From the NCBI GenBank assembly GCA_910586015.1, contig CAJUGJ010000023.1, positions 2,501 through 58,027 on the forward strand: DNA of 55,527 nucleotides. Direction: 5' to 3'. A program made the translations under genes and the position numbers. How positions within the stretch are numbered: the first letter of the stretch is position 1; each line of letters opens with the position of its first letter. Shown in pieces: positions 32,157 to 39,182 of this stretch. This DNA comes from an uncultured Lachnospiraceae bacterium. GTDB lineage: Bacteria > Bacillota > Clostridia > Lachnospirales > Lachnospiraceae. Below the pieces are notes generated by a model, which saw nothing but the letters and a program-made list of their open reading frames with translations, searched no databases and had not been told where the DNA came from.

Positions 32157-32558
32157 TCACCTTCCTTTGTTAAAAAATTTGTTAAAAATGTATTTATGGG
32201 TTAACGGCTGTAAATATGCCGAAAACTTTAAACTTAATACTCCAAGTAACATTGCCGCTATTTGGACTGTATTCCCTAAAAAAGCTGCAAGCATCAAGAT
32301 AGCTGCTAAAATTAAAAGTCGGATTAAAGACATTTTTCTAGCATATCCTTCTGCCTTCTCTTTTGGAAGATCTAAGGTACGGCTGAGAGAATGAAACATA
32401 TGCACTGCTAATCCAACAGCTAAAACAGCTCCCGATACCACTCCAAGAACAAAAGACAAACAGTATCCTTTTAAAAAAAACCCTGGTATACTAAGTAAAC
32501 AAGTACACACTCCAATACCAATTAACAGTTCTATCAATGTCTGTTTTCCTTGATCCAT
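32157..32558 (-). CDS. atpI: ATP synthase subunit I (AtpI type)
   Basis: A 133-residue membrane protein with four hydrophobic segments, in the position of AtpI before atpB. AtpI helps assemble the c ring and may aid Mg2+ or Na+ supply. Sequence conservation in this family is weak, so the call rests on topology and place. ATG 32558 follows GAGGGTAAC; the earlier in-frame ATG has no ribosome binding site. Confidence 0.82.
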   Translation of the reverse strand: MDQGKQTLIELLIGIGVCTCLLSIPGFFLKGYCLSFVLGVVSGAVLAVGLAVHMFHSLSRTLDLPKEKAEGYARKMSLIRLLILAAILMLAAFLGNTVQIAAMLLGVLSLKFSAYLQPLTHKYIFNKFFNKGR

Positions 32559-32586
32559 GTTACCCTCATTTCTGCACATCGCCACT

Positions 32587-32874
32587 TTATTTTTTGTCTG
32601 TCAGATTTTTTTCTCTTTCCTTTTTCATCTGTTCATAATACTGCTGTTGTGCATCTTCTTTTGCCTTATCCTTTGCATAAAAAGTTTTGGTCAGATGATA
32701 TACATTTCGAAAAGCTGCTCCAATTCCCAGTCCTAGAAAAATTAATACCAACCAGTTCGTATTTAGCCATTGATCTATTTTGATCCCCAAAAACAGGCAC
32801 AAAAAAATCGGAACCATCATACTGATACCAATTTGTGTAAGCATTACAAGACCTTTCCAAACTGATTTCCCCAT
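32587..32874 (-). CDS. atpZ: AtpZ/AtpI-family protein
   Basis: A 95-residue protein with two membrane helices and a long charged C-terminal tail (K-E-D-A-Q-Q-Q-Y-Y-E-Q-M-K-K-E). The first helix G-L-V-M-L-T-Q-I-G-I-S-M and the second with G-L-G-I-G-A-A-F-R-N-V-Y are typical of AtpZ. AtpZ is the first gene of many clostridial atp operons and works with AtpI as an assembly factor or ion channel. GGGG before the Met at 32874 sets the start. Confidence 0.85.
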   Translation of the reverse strand: MGKSVWKGLVMLTQIGISMMVPIFLCLFLGIKIDQWLNTNWLVLIFLGLGIGAAFRNVYHLTKTFYAKDKAKEDAQQQYYEQMKKEREKNLTDKK

Positions 32875-32902
32875 TTTAATCCCCATTTCTTATACGAATA
32901 TT

Positions 32903-32930
32903 ATTATACCATTTTTTCTTAAAATGTCCA
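32903..32930 (-). promoter_or_regulatory. Promoter of the ATP synthase operon
   Basis: TGGACA (32925-32930), 16 bp, TATAAT (32903-32908) with a TG extended -10 on the minus strand, about 30 nt before atpZ. Confidence 0.8.
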
Positions 32931-32975
32931 CTAAATATCTGAATTTTCATTTTGGAATTGCTTATTTTGTTTTCA

Positions 32976-33004
32976 TTGACAGTCCTATTTACTTATATTA
33001 TAAT
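32976..33004 (+). promoter_or_regulatory. Consensus promoter of the DUF402 gene
   Basis: TTGACA (32976-32981), exactly 17 bp, TATAAT (32999-33004). It leaves a leader of about 80 nt with a small GCCGT/ACGGC hairpin at 33065-33077. Confidence 0.85.
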
Positions 33005-33090
33005 TGCTTTTAATAATAATTTTATTCTTTCTTTCCAATCTTATCTACAAAAGTTATCTGTTTCGCCGTCTAACGGCAGAAGGGGGGTCT

Positions 33091-33585
33091 ATGACAGTTA
33101 TGCTTCCAACTCTTTATAGGAAACGTTTTATTCCTTTAGAAACAGTTTCCCTAAAGGATGATATCATCTTAAATTTTCAAAAGGATCTGATTATAACCCG
33201 CTGGAATACCTTAAAACCTCGTACAGATATTGCATTTGGTATTTCTGCCTACTTTATTAAAGATGGATTTAAGGTCAGTAAAATATTCGATCATCAAAAC
33301 CATTTAGTTCATTGGTATTGTGATATTATTCAAACTATTCACAACTGGTCAGAAAATAGTATCTATTTTGAAGATCTGTTAATTGACGTCATTATTTATC
33401 CTGATGGAAGATTTAAAGTAGTAGATATGGACGAACTAGCAGATGCCTATCGCAATGGTTTAATTGATATGGAAATGTTATGTACTGCCCTTTATTCTGC
33501 CGATCATCTTCTTTCTATGATTGCAGACGGTAGTTTTGAACAGTTAAAACAAATAATAGAGCAATATAATATAACTCAAACCTAA
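33091..33585 (+). CDS. DUF402-domain protein
   Basis: The 164-residue protein carries the DUF402 core: W-Y-C-D-I, then D-L-L-I-D-V-I-I-Y-P-D-G, and D-M-D-E-L-A-D-A near residue 121. DUF402 members include nucleoside tri/diphosphatases in staphylococci and fluoroacetyl-CoA-type hydrolase relatives. The acidic residues that bind metal are present, so a phosphohydrolase is likely. ATG 33091 follows AAGGGGGG; the open frame extends upstream through the promoter and should be ignored. Confidence 0.85.
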   Translation: MTVMLPTLYRKRFIPLETVSLKDDIILNFQKDLIITRWNTLKPRTDIAFGISAYFIKDGFKVSKIFDHQNHLVHWYCDIIQTIHNWSENSIYFEDLLIDVIIYPDGRFKVVDMDELADAYRNGLIDMEMLCTALYSADHLLSMIADGSFEQLKQIIEQYNITQT

Positions 33586-33593
33586 ATAGAAAT

Positions 33594-33633
33594 CAAAAGG
33601 AGAGCGTTTTATTTTTTAATACGCTCTCTTTAC
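33594..33633. terminator. Bidirectional terminator between the DUF402 gene and rpiB
   Basis: GAGAGCGT/ACGCTCTC with flanking A4 and T-rich sequence; the loop is 13 nt. Confidence 0.75.
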
Positions 33634-33637
33634 TCCT

Positions 33638-34069
33638 CTAAAGTTCCTCTATTTGAGCAATTCGTCTGCTGTGGCGTTCTTCTCCTGAAAATGGAGTATT
33701 TAAAAAGATATCTACAATTTTTATTGCTAGTCCCGATCCAACAACTCTTCCTCCAAGAGCTAAAATATTTGCATTATTATGAAGTCTTGTTGCCTGTGCA
33801 GAAAAACAGTCATGACAAAGTGCTGCACGTACTCCCTTTATTTTATTAGCAGCAATCGAAATTCCAATTCCTGTTCCACAGATTAAAATTCCAAATTCAC
33901 ATTTTCCTTTTGCAACTTCTGTTCCAACCTGTTTTGCAAAAACGGGATAATCACAAGAAGCTTCCGAATCCGTTCCAAAATTGATATATGGGATATTTCT
34001 TTCTTCGAGATAAGAAATAACCTCTTTCATCAGTTCATATCCGCCATGATCACAACCCAATGCTACCAT
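33638..34069 (-). CDS. rpiB: Ribose 5-phosphate isomerase B
   Basis: RpiB interconverts ribose 5-phosphate and ribulose 5-phosphate in the pentose phosphate pathway. The 143-residue sequence has G-C-D-H-G-G-Y-E-L, S-C-D-Y-P near residue 38, C-G-T-G-I-G-I-S and R-L-H-N-N-A-N-I-L-A-L-G-G-R. It starts 2 nt after the end of the phosphatase gene. The order sua5-phosphatase-rpiB is the same as ywlC-ywlE-ywlF in Bacillus. Confidence 0.96.
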   Translation of the reverse strand: MVALGCDHGGYELMKEVISYLEERNIPYINFGTDSEASCDYPVFAKQVGTEVAKGKCEFGILICGTGIGISIAANKIKGVRAALCHDCFSAQATRLHNNANILALGGRVVGSGLAIKIVDIFLNTPFSGEERHSRRIAQIEEL

Positions 34070-34071
34070 TT

Positions 34072-34554
34072 TTAACTCCCTTCTTTATTGTCTGCTGCTA
34101 TATTTTCTTTTTCAATCCGGTATGCCATCTTTCTGACTAACCTTGCAAGCTCACTAAAACATTCCTCATAATCCATCAGACTTCCTCCATATGGATCGAC
34201 AACATCTCCCGTTTCTCCTACAAATTCCTTTAAAGTAAAACAGTGTTCTCGATTGACACAATACTCCTTTAATAATGTCGTCTTTTGATTTTGTGTCATT
34301 GTCAACACTAATGTAGTTTCATTGATCTCATTATCTTTGAGTTGTTTTGCTGTATGATTATTTAATTCTAATCCATGTGTTTTCAAAACTGTTTCTGCTT
34401 TTGGATTAAGAGGTTCGGGAAATAAAACTACTAAACCTCTGGAAGATGCTTTAATATCCTTTCCAAACTCCATGGAAATATATAAACTCTCTGCCATTGG
34501 GCTTCGGCAGGTATTGCCCGTACAGACAAAAATAATCTGTTGAATATGCCCCAT
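34072..34554 (-). CDS. Low-molecular-weight protein phosphatase (YwlE-like)
   Basis: The N terminus holds the P-loop F-V-C-T-G-N-T-C-R-S-P-M-A-E-S, with catalytic Cys and Arg. The Asp of the general-acid loop is in V-D-P-Y-G-G-S. The Thr after the Asn (C-T-G-N-T-C-R-S) is the residue that marks arginine phosphatases such as YwlE, rather than Ile of tyrosine phosphatases, so phosphoarginine is a possible substrate. It has 160 residues. It sits between sua5 and rpiB. Confidence 0.9.
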   Translation of the reverse strand: MGHIQQIIFVCTGNTCRSPMAESLYISMEFGKDIKASSRGLVVLFPEPLNPKAETVLKTHGLELNNHTAKQLKDNEINETTLVLTMTQNQKTTLLKEYCVNREHCFTLKEFVGETGDVVDPYGGSLMDYEECFSELARLVRKMAYRIEKENIAADNKEGS

Positions 34555-34571
34555 TCTTAACCCCCTTTCCT

Positions 34572-35627
34572 TTATACTTTTATTATCTGATATCCCGCAG
34601 CCTTTAGTAGTCGATTCATTACTGCCTGTCCATGTTTCATACCATCAAAACTTTCTGCATAGATCACTTCTACTCCTATCGTATCAAACTCCCGCAATCG
34701 CTCAAATAGACTAGAAGTAATTGTAATTTCATTTTCTCTTGTCCCAACACTTTTTACAATTCCATAAAGATACTCTGAAATTGTTTCATCTGTTGCAAGA
34801 ATTCCAACTTTTCTTTTTTGTAGTTCTTGTTGTTTTGCTTCTCTATTGATTGCGTCAATAACCGCTTTAGAACTTCCTTCATATATCGTTAAATCTGCTT
34901 TTGGTGCATAGTGTTTATATTTCATACCCGGTGCTTTTGCCACAACTGTTAGCTTTTTATTTCGGTTTAGAACTGCCTTATCGTATTGAATTATCTTTGT
35001 CACTTGCTTTAGTTGTTTTGCAGTAATAAATCCTGGTCTTAAAATGGTTGGTATCTCACCCGTAAGATCTAGAATCGTAGACTCTAATCCAATTGTTGAA
35101 GCACCACCATCTAATATCATATCAATTTTTCCATCCAAATCCTCTATGACATGCTCTGCTCTTGTTGTACTAGGACGTCCAGAGGAATTGGCACTTGGAG
35201 CTGCAATATATCGCTTAGAAGCCTTTATAAACATAGAGGCAATCGGATCAGAAGGCATCCGAATTCCCACTGTTTCTAAACCGCCTGTTATTTCATATGG
35301 AACAATGTCACTTTTTTTTAAAATCATCGTTAAAGGTCCCGGCCAAAAATGTTCTGCTAATCGGTATGCCACTTCTGGAATCTCTTTTGTCAACTTCTCT
35401 AAAGAAAAAATATCAGCAATATGTACAATTAATGGATTATCACAAGGTCTTCCCTTTGCAAGATAAATTTGCTTGGATGCTTGAGGATTACAGGCATCTG
35501 CTCCTAATCCATAAACCGTTTCTGTCGGAAAAGCAACCAGTTTTCCCTTTCGAATTAACTCACCTGCTACAAAAAAATCCTCTTCTTTTAGATTCTTTCG
35601 ATCAAGCTGTTGAACAACTGTTCTCAT
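34572..35627 (-). CDS. tsaC: Threonylcarbamoyl-AMP synthase
   Basis: The Sua5/YwlC form makes threonylcarbamoyl-AMP for t6A37 of ANN-decoding tRNAs. The 351-residue protein has the YrdC domain (K-G-R-P-x-x-N-P-L-I-V-H near residue 79, P-S-A-N-S-S-G near residue 142) and the C-terminal Sua5 domain (A-P-G-M-K-Y-K-H-Y-A-P near residue 233). TGAGGAAATC precedes ATG 35627. Confidence 0.96.
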   Translation of the reverse strand: MRTVVQQLDRKNLKEEDFFVAGELIRKGKLVAFPTETVYGLGADACNPQASKQIYLAKGRPCDNPLIVHIADIFSLEKLTKEIPEVAYRLAEHFWPGPLTMILKKSDIVPYEITGGLETVGIRMPSDPIASMFIKASKRYIAAPSANSSGRPSTTRAEHVIEDLDGKIDMILDGGASTIGLESTILDLTGEIPTILRPGFITAKQLKQVTKIIQYDKAVLNRNKKLTVVAKAPGMKYKHYAPKADLTIYEGSSKAVIDAINREAKQQELQKRKVGILATDETISEYLYGIVKSVGTRENEITITSSLFERLREFDTIGVEVIYAESFDGMKHGQAVMNRLLKAAGYQIIKV

Positions 35628-35665
35628 GATTTCCTCATTCCTGAACTGTTTTTAAGGTACAAGAT

Positions 35666-35694
35666 AGTATAACATTTTCATATAAAAAAGTAAA
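35666..35694 (-). promoter_or_regulatory. Promoter of tsaC-phosphatase-rpiB
   Basis: TTTACT (35689-35694), 17 bp, TATACT (35666-35671) on the minus strand. Confidence 0.65.
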
Positions 35695-35767
35695 GTAGGC
35701 ATTATTGACTTTAAAAGCAAATATAGGAGTGGGAATTTTTATAGAAGAGAAAATTTTTATGACATAG

Positions 35768-35814
35768 CAAAAAATTATAAGCGGATGCCGAACTTATTCC
35801 TGTTCGGCGTCTGC
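35768..35814 (-). terminator. Terminator of the amidase gene
   Basis: A 13-bp stem GCAGACGCCGAAC/GTTCGGCATCCGC (two G-U pairs) with an 8-nt loop that overlaps the amidase stop codon. It is followed on the minus strand by TTATAATTTTTT. Confidence 0.85.
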
Positions 35815-36546
35815 TTGTTTTAAATATGCTAAAATTCCATCTCTTACAGCTTCTGCCATTTTCTGTTGATACTCTTCTGTAATCAAAAGATCTGCCTCTG
35901 AAGCATTAGAAAGAAATCCACATTCTACAATAATCAGCAAACCGGAAGTCTTTTTTAATAAATAATAGGAAGCATTTGCTTTCGCTACTCGGTGATTTCC
36001 ATCTGCTACACTGGATTTAATTGTTTCCTGCATAAGTTCTGCAAATTTTTTACCCTCTTCGGAAGTTTCATAATAAAATACTTGTGCTCCATGACTAGAG
36101 CCATCTGTAAAACTATTTTGGTGAATACTAATCGCAAAGTCTGCTTTGGCTTCTTCAATTTTTTTCACACGATTCTTTAAATCAGATGCCTTTTTATTAG
36201 AATCTGTTTCTTCATATAAAGCAACATCTGTTTCTCTTGTCAAAACCACTCGAATATTTTCCTGTTCTAAAAGTGTTTTTAACTTTTGTACAATCGCCAA
36301 ATTAATATCCTTTTCCTTTGCTCCATTCACTCCTACTTTACCCGGATCAAATCCCCCATGTCCTGCATCTAAAACTATAGTATATTTGGGAGGCTCTTTT
36401 GTTGGTTCAGAAACATCGACTTTTGAATTTGGAGTATCTTGTTGTATTTTTTTCTGATCTACCCTTTGTCCCATCCACTTTGTTCCTGCTGCTATACAGA
36501 TTATAAGTAATGCTACTACTGTCAACAGTCCCAAGTACTTTTTCAT
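35794..36546 (-). CDS. N-acetylmuramoyl-L-alanine amidase (Amidase_3, CwlD-like)
   Basis: The 250-residue protein has an N-terminal membrane/signal segment (about residues 5-24), a short Thr/Pro linker and a zinc amidase domain. The motifs are V-L-D-A-G-H-G-G (zinc His), E-K-D-I-N-L-A (zinc Glu), S-I-H-Q-N (zinc His) and V-E-C-G-F-L-S-N (catalytic Glu). CwlD-type amidases trim peptidoglycan, for example to make spore-cortex muramic lactam. It starts 44 nt after the GH18 gene and is likely co-transcribed. Confidence 0.93.
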   Translation of the reverse strand: MKKYLGLLTVVALLIICIAAGTKWMGQRVDQKKIQQDTPNSKVDVSEPTKEPPKYTIVLDAGHGGFDPGKVGVNGAKEKDINLAIVQKLKTLLEQENIRVVLTRETDVALYEETDSNKKASDLKNRVKKIEEAKADFAISIHQNSFTDGSSHGAQVFYYETSEEGKKFAELMQETIKSSVADGNHRVAKANASYYLLKKTSGLLIIVECGFLSNASEADLLITEEYQQKMAEAVRDGILAYLKQADAEQE

Positions 36547-36590
36547 TACAATTTCCTATCATATCTTTTTATAAATATATGAGATATCCT

Positions 36591-38297
36591 CTAATTAATA
36601 TACTTTAAAATCACGTCCCAAATTGCAGATTTTTCAAATCCTAACCTCCATGCTGCCACACCCGCCAAATTTGCATCATAGATTAACTTCATTTTTTCTT
36701 CAATTGATCGTTCTTCTTCTAACCAAATCTGATAATAGGCGTTTCCATCCTTTGTATATTCTGCATAATACTGTTTTGTTGTTTCATCCCATTCTGGAAC
36801 TGCACCATTATTACTTAAAGTCTTTTCTGCATTTGTCATTCCAAGTGCTTCTGAAGTTAATGTTTCAACTCCATTCTCCGTTGTCGTTTTCCAAAGTCTA
36901 GTATAAAACGGAATCCCCATAATCAATCTCTGTGCAGGAACCATAGCAAGACTATTGTCTAGTGCTTCCTTTATAAAATTAATAGAGGCTACACTTCCCG
37001 ATGTTTCTGAACGACTATGATGCTCGTCATAACCCATAATAATTACATAATCTAAAATCTCCCCTTGTTCTTCTCTATTATAAAATTTAGAATAAGGAGC
37101 AGGTACAGGATTATCTGAGGAAAGTATAATATGATTGAGTCGGCATTTTACAGAAAGTTCTCTTAAAAATTGAATAAAGTGTGGTCCTGTTTCTTGATTT
37201 AAGCTTTCAAAATCAATATTGATACCATCTAAATTATAGCGAATGGCAGTCGCAATAATCTCATTTACTAAACGTTCCCTGTTAGAACTACGGGAAAGAA
37301 GTTGATAGCTGTCCACACTAGAATCAAAATTATCAAATAATGCCCATACTTCTAATCCCATATTGTGAGCTAACTGTACATAACTCTCACTTGCTAAAGA
37401 GGCGAGTGTTCCCTCTACACTATTGACACGAAACCAAGTAGGAGAAATTGTTGTAACTCCCTTTGTTCCCGCAATTAATGTAGCCAAATTCCCATTTGCC
37501 TCCTGATTTGTGACCTGATGCCAAACTAAATTGATGGTATAATTTTTAGAAATATGTGAATATTCTGGCTCTTTCCACTCGGTTGTCTTTTTTTCGTAAT
37601 AGGATTCTCCAAGACACTTCTTTTTTACAAAACCACGAATTCCATCTTCTGTCATAACCTTTAAAAAACCATTTTCTTGAACTCCACCATTATCAATAAG
37701 CATTAACTTATCTCCGGGAACTAATTCTTTTAAAATTGGTTCTTTAATATTCGAAGCTGTTCGAAGTTGTGTCGCCTTTGTTACATCTAAATATAAATAA
37801 TCTTTATATTCATAATCAACCATAACCCGATAAGGTTCTTCATATAATCTAAAATTTAATCCAGCATATTCCTTTATAAAATCGGCTGCAATATAAACTT
37901 GTCCTCCATCTGTCTTTACTACTACATAGTTTGTTTCTGTCTTCGTTCTATTTACTAAATAACTTTTTTCCCCTGTCTGTGCTTTGACAACTGCTTCTGC
38001 ATTTGTATAGAACAAAAGATTTTCTGTTGAGTCCCAATAAAATCGATCTCCAAAATATTTTGTAACAGTATCTAAATCAAAATAGACTTTGTTATCAATC
38101 ACTCTGGCATTTTTTTCGTATAAAGTATCATCTAAAAATACCATTGCCTGTCCCTGTGGAACAGTATAATACTCTGTTAATTCCATCTTCTCTTTACTTG
38201 GTGTAAATTTTTTTACAAGAATAACAGCCAATACAACAATTAAAAAAATTGCTGCTATGGATGTTCCAATTACTATCTGTTTTAAATTCCTGCGCAT
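36591..38297 (-). CDS. Membrane-anchored GH18 glycosidase with stalk-like and SH3 regions (YaaH/SleL-like)
   Basis: The 568-residue protein has one membrane helix (about residues 8-28). A copper-amine-oxidase-N-like region follows (about 40-175, with Y-F-x-D-x-x-x-Y-W-D-S), then an SH3-like stretch (about 175-235). A GH18 barrel fills 250-568, with D-G-I-N-I-D-F-E (catalytic Glu) and I-M-G-Y-D-E-H-H. Enzymes of this layout cleave N-acetylglucosamine bonds in spore cortex or wall. GAGGTTTAAT precedes the ATG. The amidase downstream fits a wall-remodelling pair. Confidence 0.9.
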   Translation of the reverse strand: MRRNLKQIVIGTSIAAIFLIVVLAVILVKKFTPSKEKMELTEYYTVPQGQAMVFLDDTLYEKNARVIDNKVYFDLDTVTKYFGDRFYWDSTENLLFYTNAEAVVKAQTGEKSYLVNRTKTETNYVVVKTDGGQVYIAADFIKEYAGLNFRLYEEPYRVMVDYEYKDYLYLDVTKATQLRTASNIKEPILKELVPGDKLMLIDNGGVQENGFLKVMTEDGIRGFVKKKCLGESYYEKKTTEWKEPEYSHISKNYTINLVWHQVTNQEANGNLATLIAGTKGVTTISPTWFRVNSVEGTLASLASESYVQLAHNMGLEVWALFDNFDSSVDSYQLLSRSSNRERLVNEIIATAIRYNLDGINIDFESLNQETGPHFIQFLRELSVKCRLNHIILSSDNPVPAPYSKFYNREEQGEILDYVIIMGYDEHHSRSETSGSVASINFIKEALDNSLAMVPAQRLIMGIPFYTRLWKTTTENGVETLTSEALGMTNAEKTLSNNGAVPEWDETTKQYYAEYTKDGNAYYQIWLEEERSIEEKMKLIYDANLAGVAAWRLGFEKSAIWDVILKYIN

Positions 38298-38412
38298 ATT
38301 AAACCTCTTTCTTTTTTGTTTCCTCTTTCTCTAATTTTTAAAACATCTGCCGACATTATAACATATAATTCGAAATTCGTCATTAGTTTTCTTTTTAGAA
38401 ACATGGCAAGAC

Positions 38413-38515
38413 AAAAAATGACAGAAATGCTTTAGGATGTCTCCTTAGTAAGGTTGTACTGAGGGTACATTTATAAGGATTTTTAACCTTAGCAAAACTG
38501 TCATTTTTCTTTTTT
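38413..38515. other. Compact folded intergenic element (possible ncRNA or miniature element)
   Basis: An outer 11-bp inverted repeat AAAAATGACAG (38414-38424) and CTGTCATTTTT (38498-38508) encloses two inner stems: CTTTAGGA/TCCTTAG (38430-38448) and TAAGGTT/AACCTTA (38449-38491), the latter topped by TGTAC/GTACA with loop TGAGG. Read as RNA this is a three-way junction followed by CTTTTTT. It could also be a MITE-like remnant or an elaborate terminator of the kinase operon. The rest of the 38298-38593 gap holds the GH18 promoter region (TATAAT near 38351) and nothing else clear. Confidence 0.5.
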
Positions 38516-38593
38516 GTGCTGAGTTTTTGTATTGTTTGTGCAAAATTAGATTCTATAATAAAGTTTTTGTGACATATTATACTTTGTTTAGGA

Positions 38594-39169
38594 TTAAACG
38601 ATACAGCAAAACAGCACTTCTTTTAATATGTTTACCGTTTTTAAAGAAGGTTGAAATAGATCTGACTCATATCCAATTCCATAGATGTTCACAGATAATT
38701 CATTTTTTAATAAACGCTTTGGATTGTCATAAAGATTCATCAAAAACCGAAAAGACTTATTATTTATTTCTTTTTCTTTTAGCCAGCTTTTTATAATCTG
38801 CCAGTCTTTTTGTTGCCAAATTGCTCTGCCACCAATGAATATTTTTAAATCACATTGTAAAAAATGATACTCTTGTGTTTTCCAATTTAGTCCATAGTCA
38901 ATTACACAAAATGAATATCCTGAACTTTTATAATAAGCTGGTTCTACAATTCCCTCCTTTCCTATCATATGAATCTTACTGTTATGATTTATTTTTATAC
39001 TGGAAAAATCATCATTTCCACTTCGCTCTAAAAGTAATACTTTAGTATTTGTATAGGTTCTAAGAAATTCTGCAATCAAAAGTGCTATACTGGTAACTCC
39101 TATTCCTGCTCGAAATCCTCCTACTCCAATAATATAAAATTTTGAACTTCCCTCTAAATCGAGCCGAAT
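38594..39169 (-). CDS. Degenerate MinD/ParA-like protein paired with the kinase (probable AUU start)
   Basis: I do not know a named family. The sequence matches the C-terminal domain of the preceding gene product along its length: a P-loop-like G-F-R-A-G-I-G-V-T-S, then K-V-L-L-L-E-R, V-I-D-Y-G, F-I-G-G-R, M-N-L and Y-E-S-D-L-F. The Lys of a MinD-type Walker A is Val here. The frame has no ATG, GTG or TTG between its upstream stop (39194-39196) and the P-loop; the first is a TTG at 39079, which would remove the P-loop. An ATT at 39169 with AGAAGGA 9 nt before it fits best (191 residues). Recoding from the upstream frame is the other option. Confidence 0.6.
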   Translation of the reverse strand: MRLDLEGSSKFYIIGVGGFRAGIGVTSIALLIAEFLRTYTNTKVLLLERSGNDDFSSIKINHNSKIHMIGKEGIVEPAYYKSSGYSFCVIDYGLNWKTQEYHFLQCDLKIFIGGRAIWQQKDWQIIKSWLKEKEINNKSFRFLMNLYDNPKRLLKNELSVNIYGIGYESDLFQPSLKTVNILKEVLFCCIV

Positions 39170-39182
39170 ATTTCTTTTCCTT

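Noticed and set aside
38527..38796. Plus-strand open frame of 89 codons
   Set aside because: It is opposite the pseudo-ATPase gene, lacks a ribosome binding site and has low-complexity composition.
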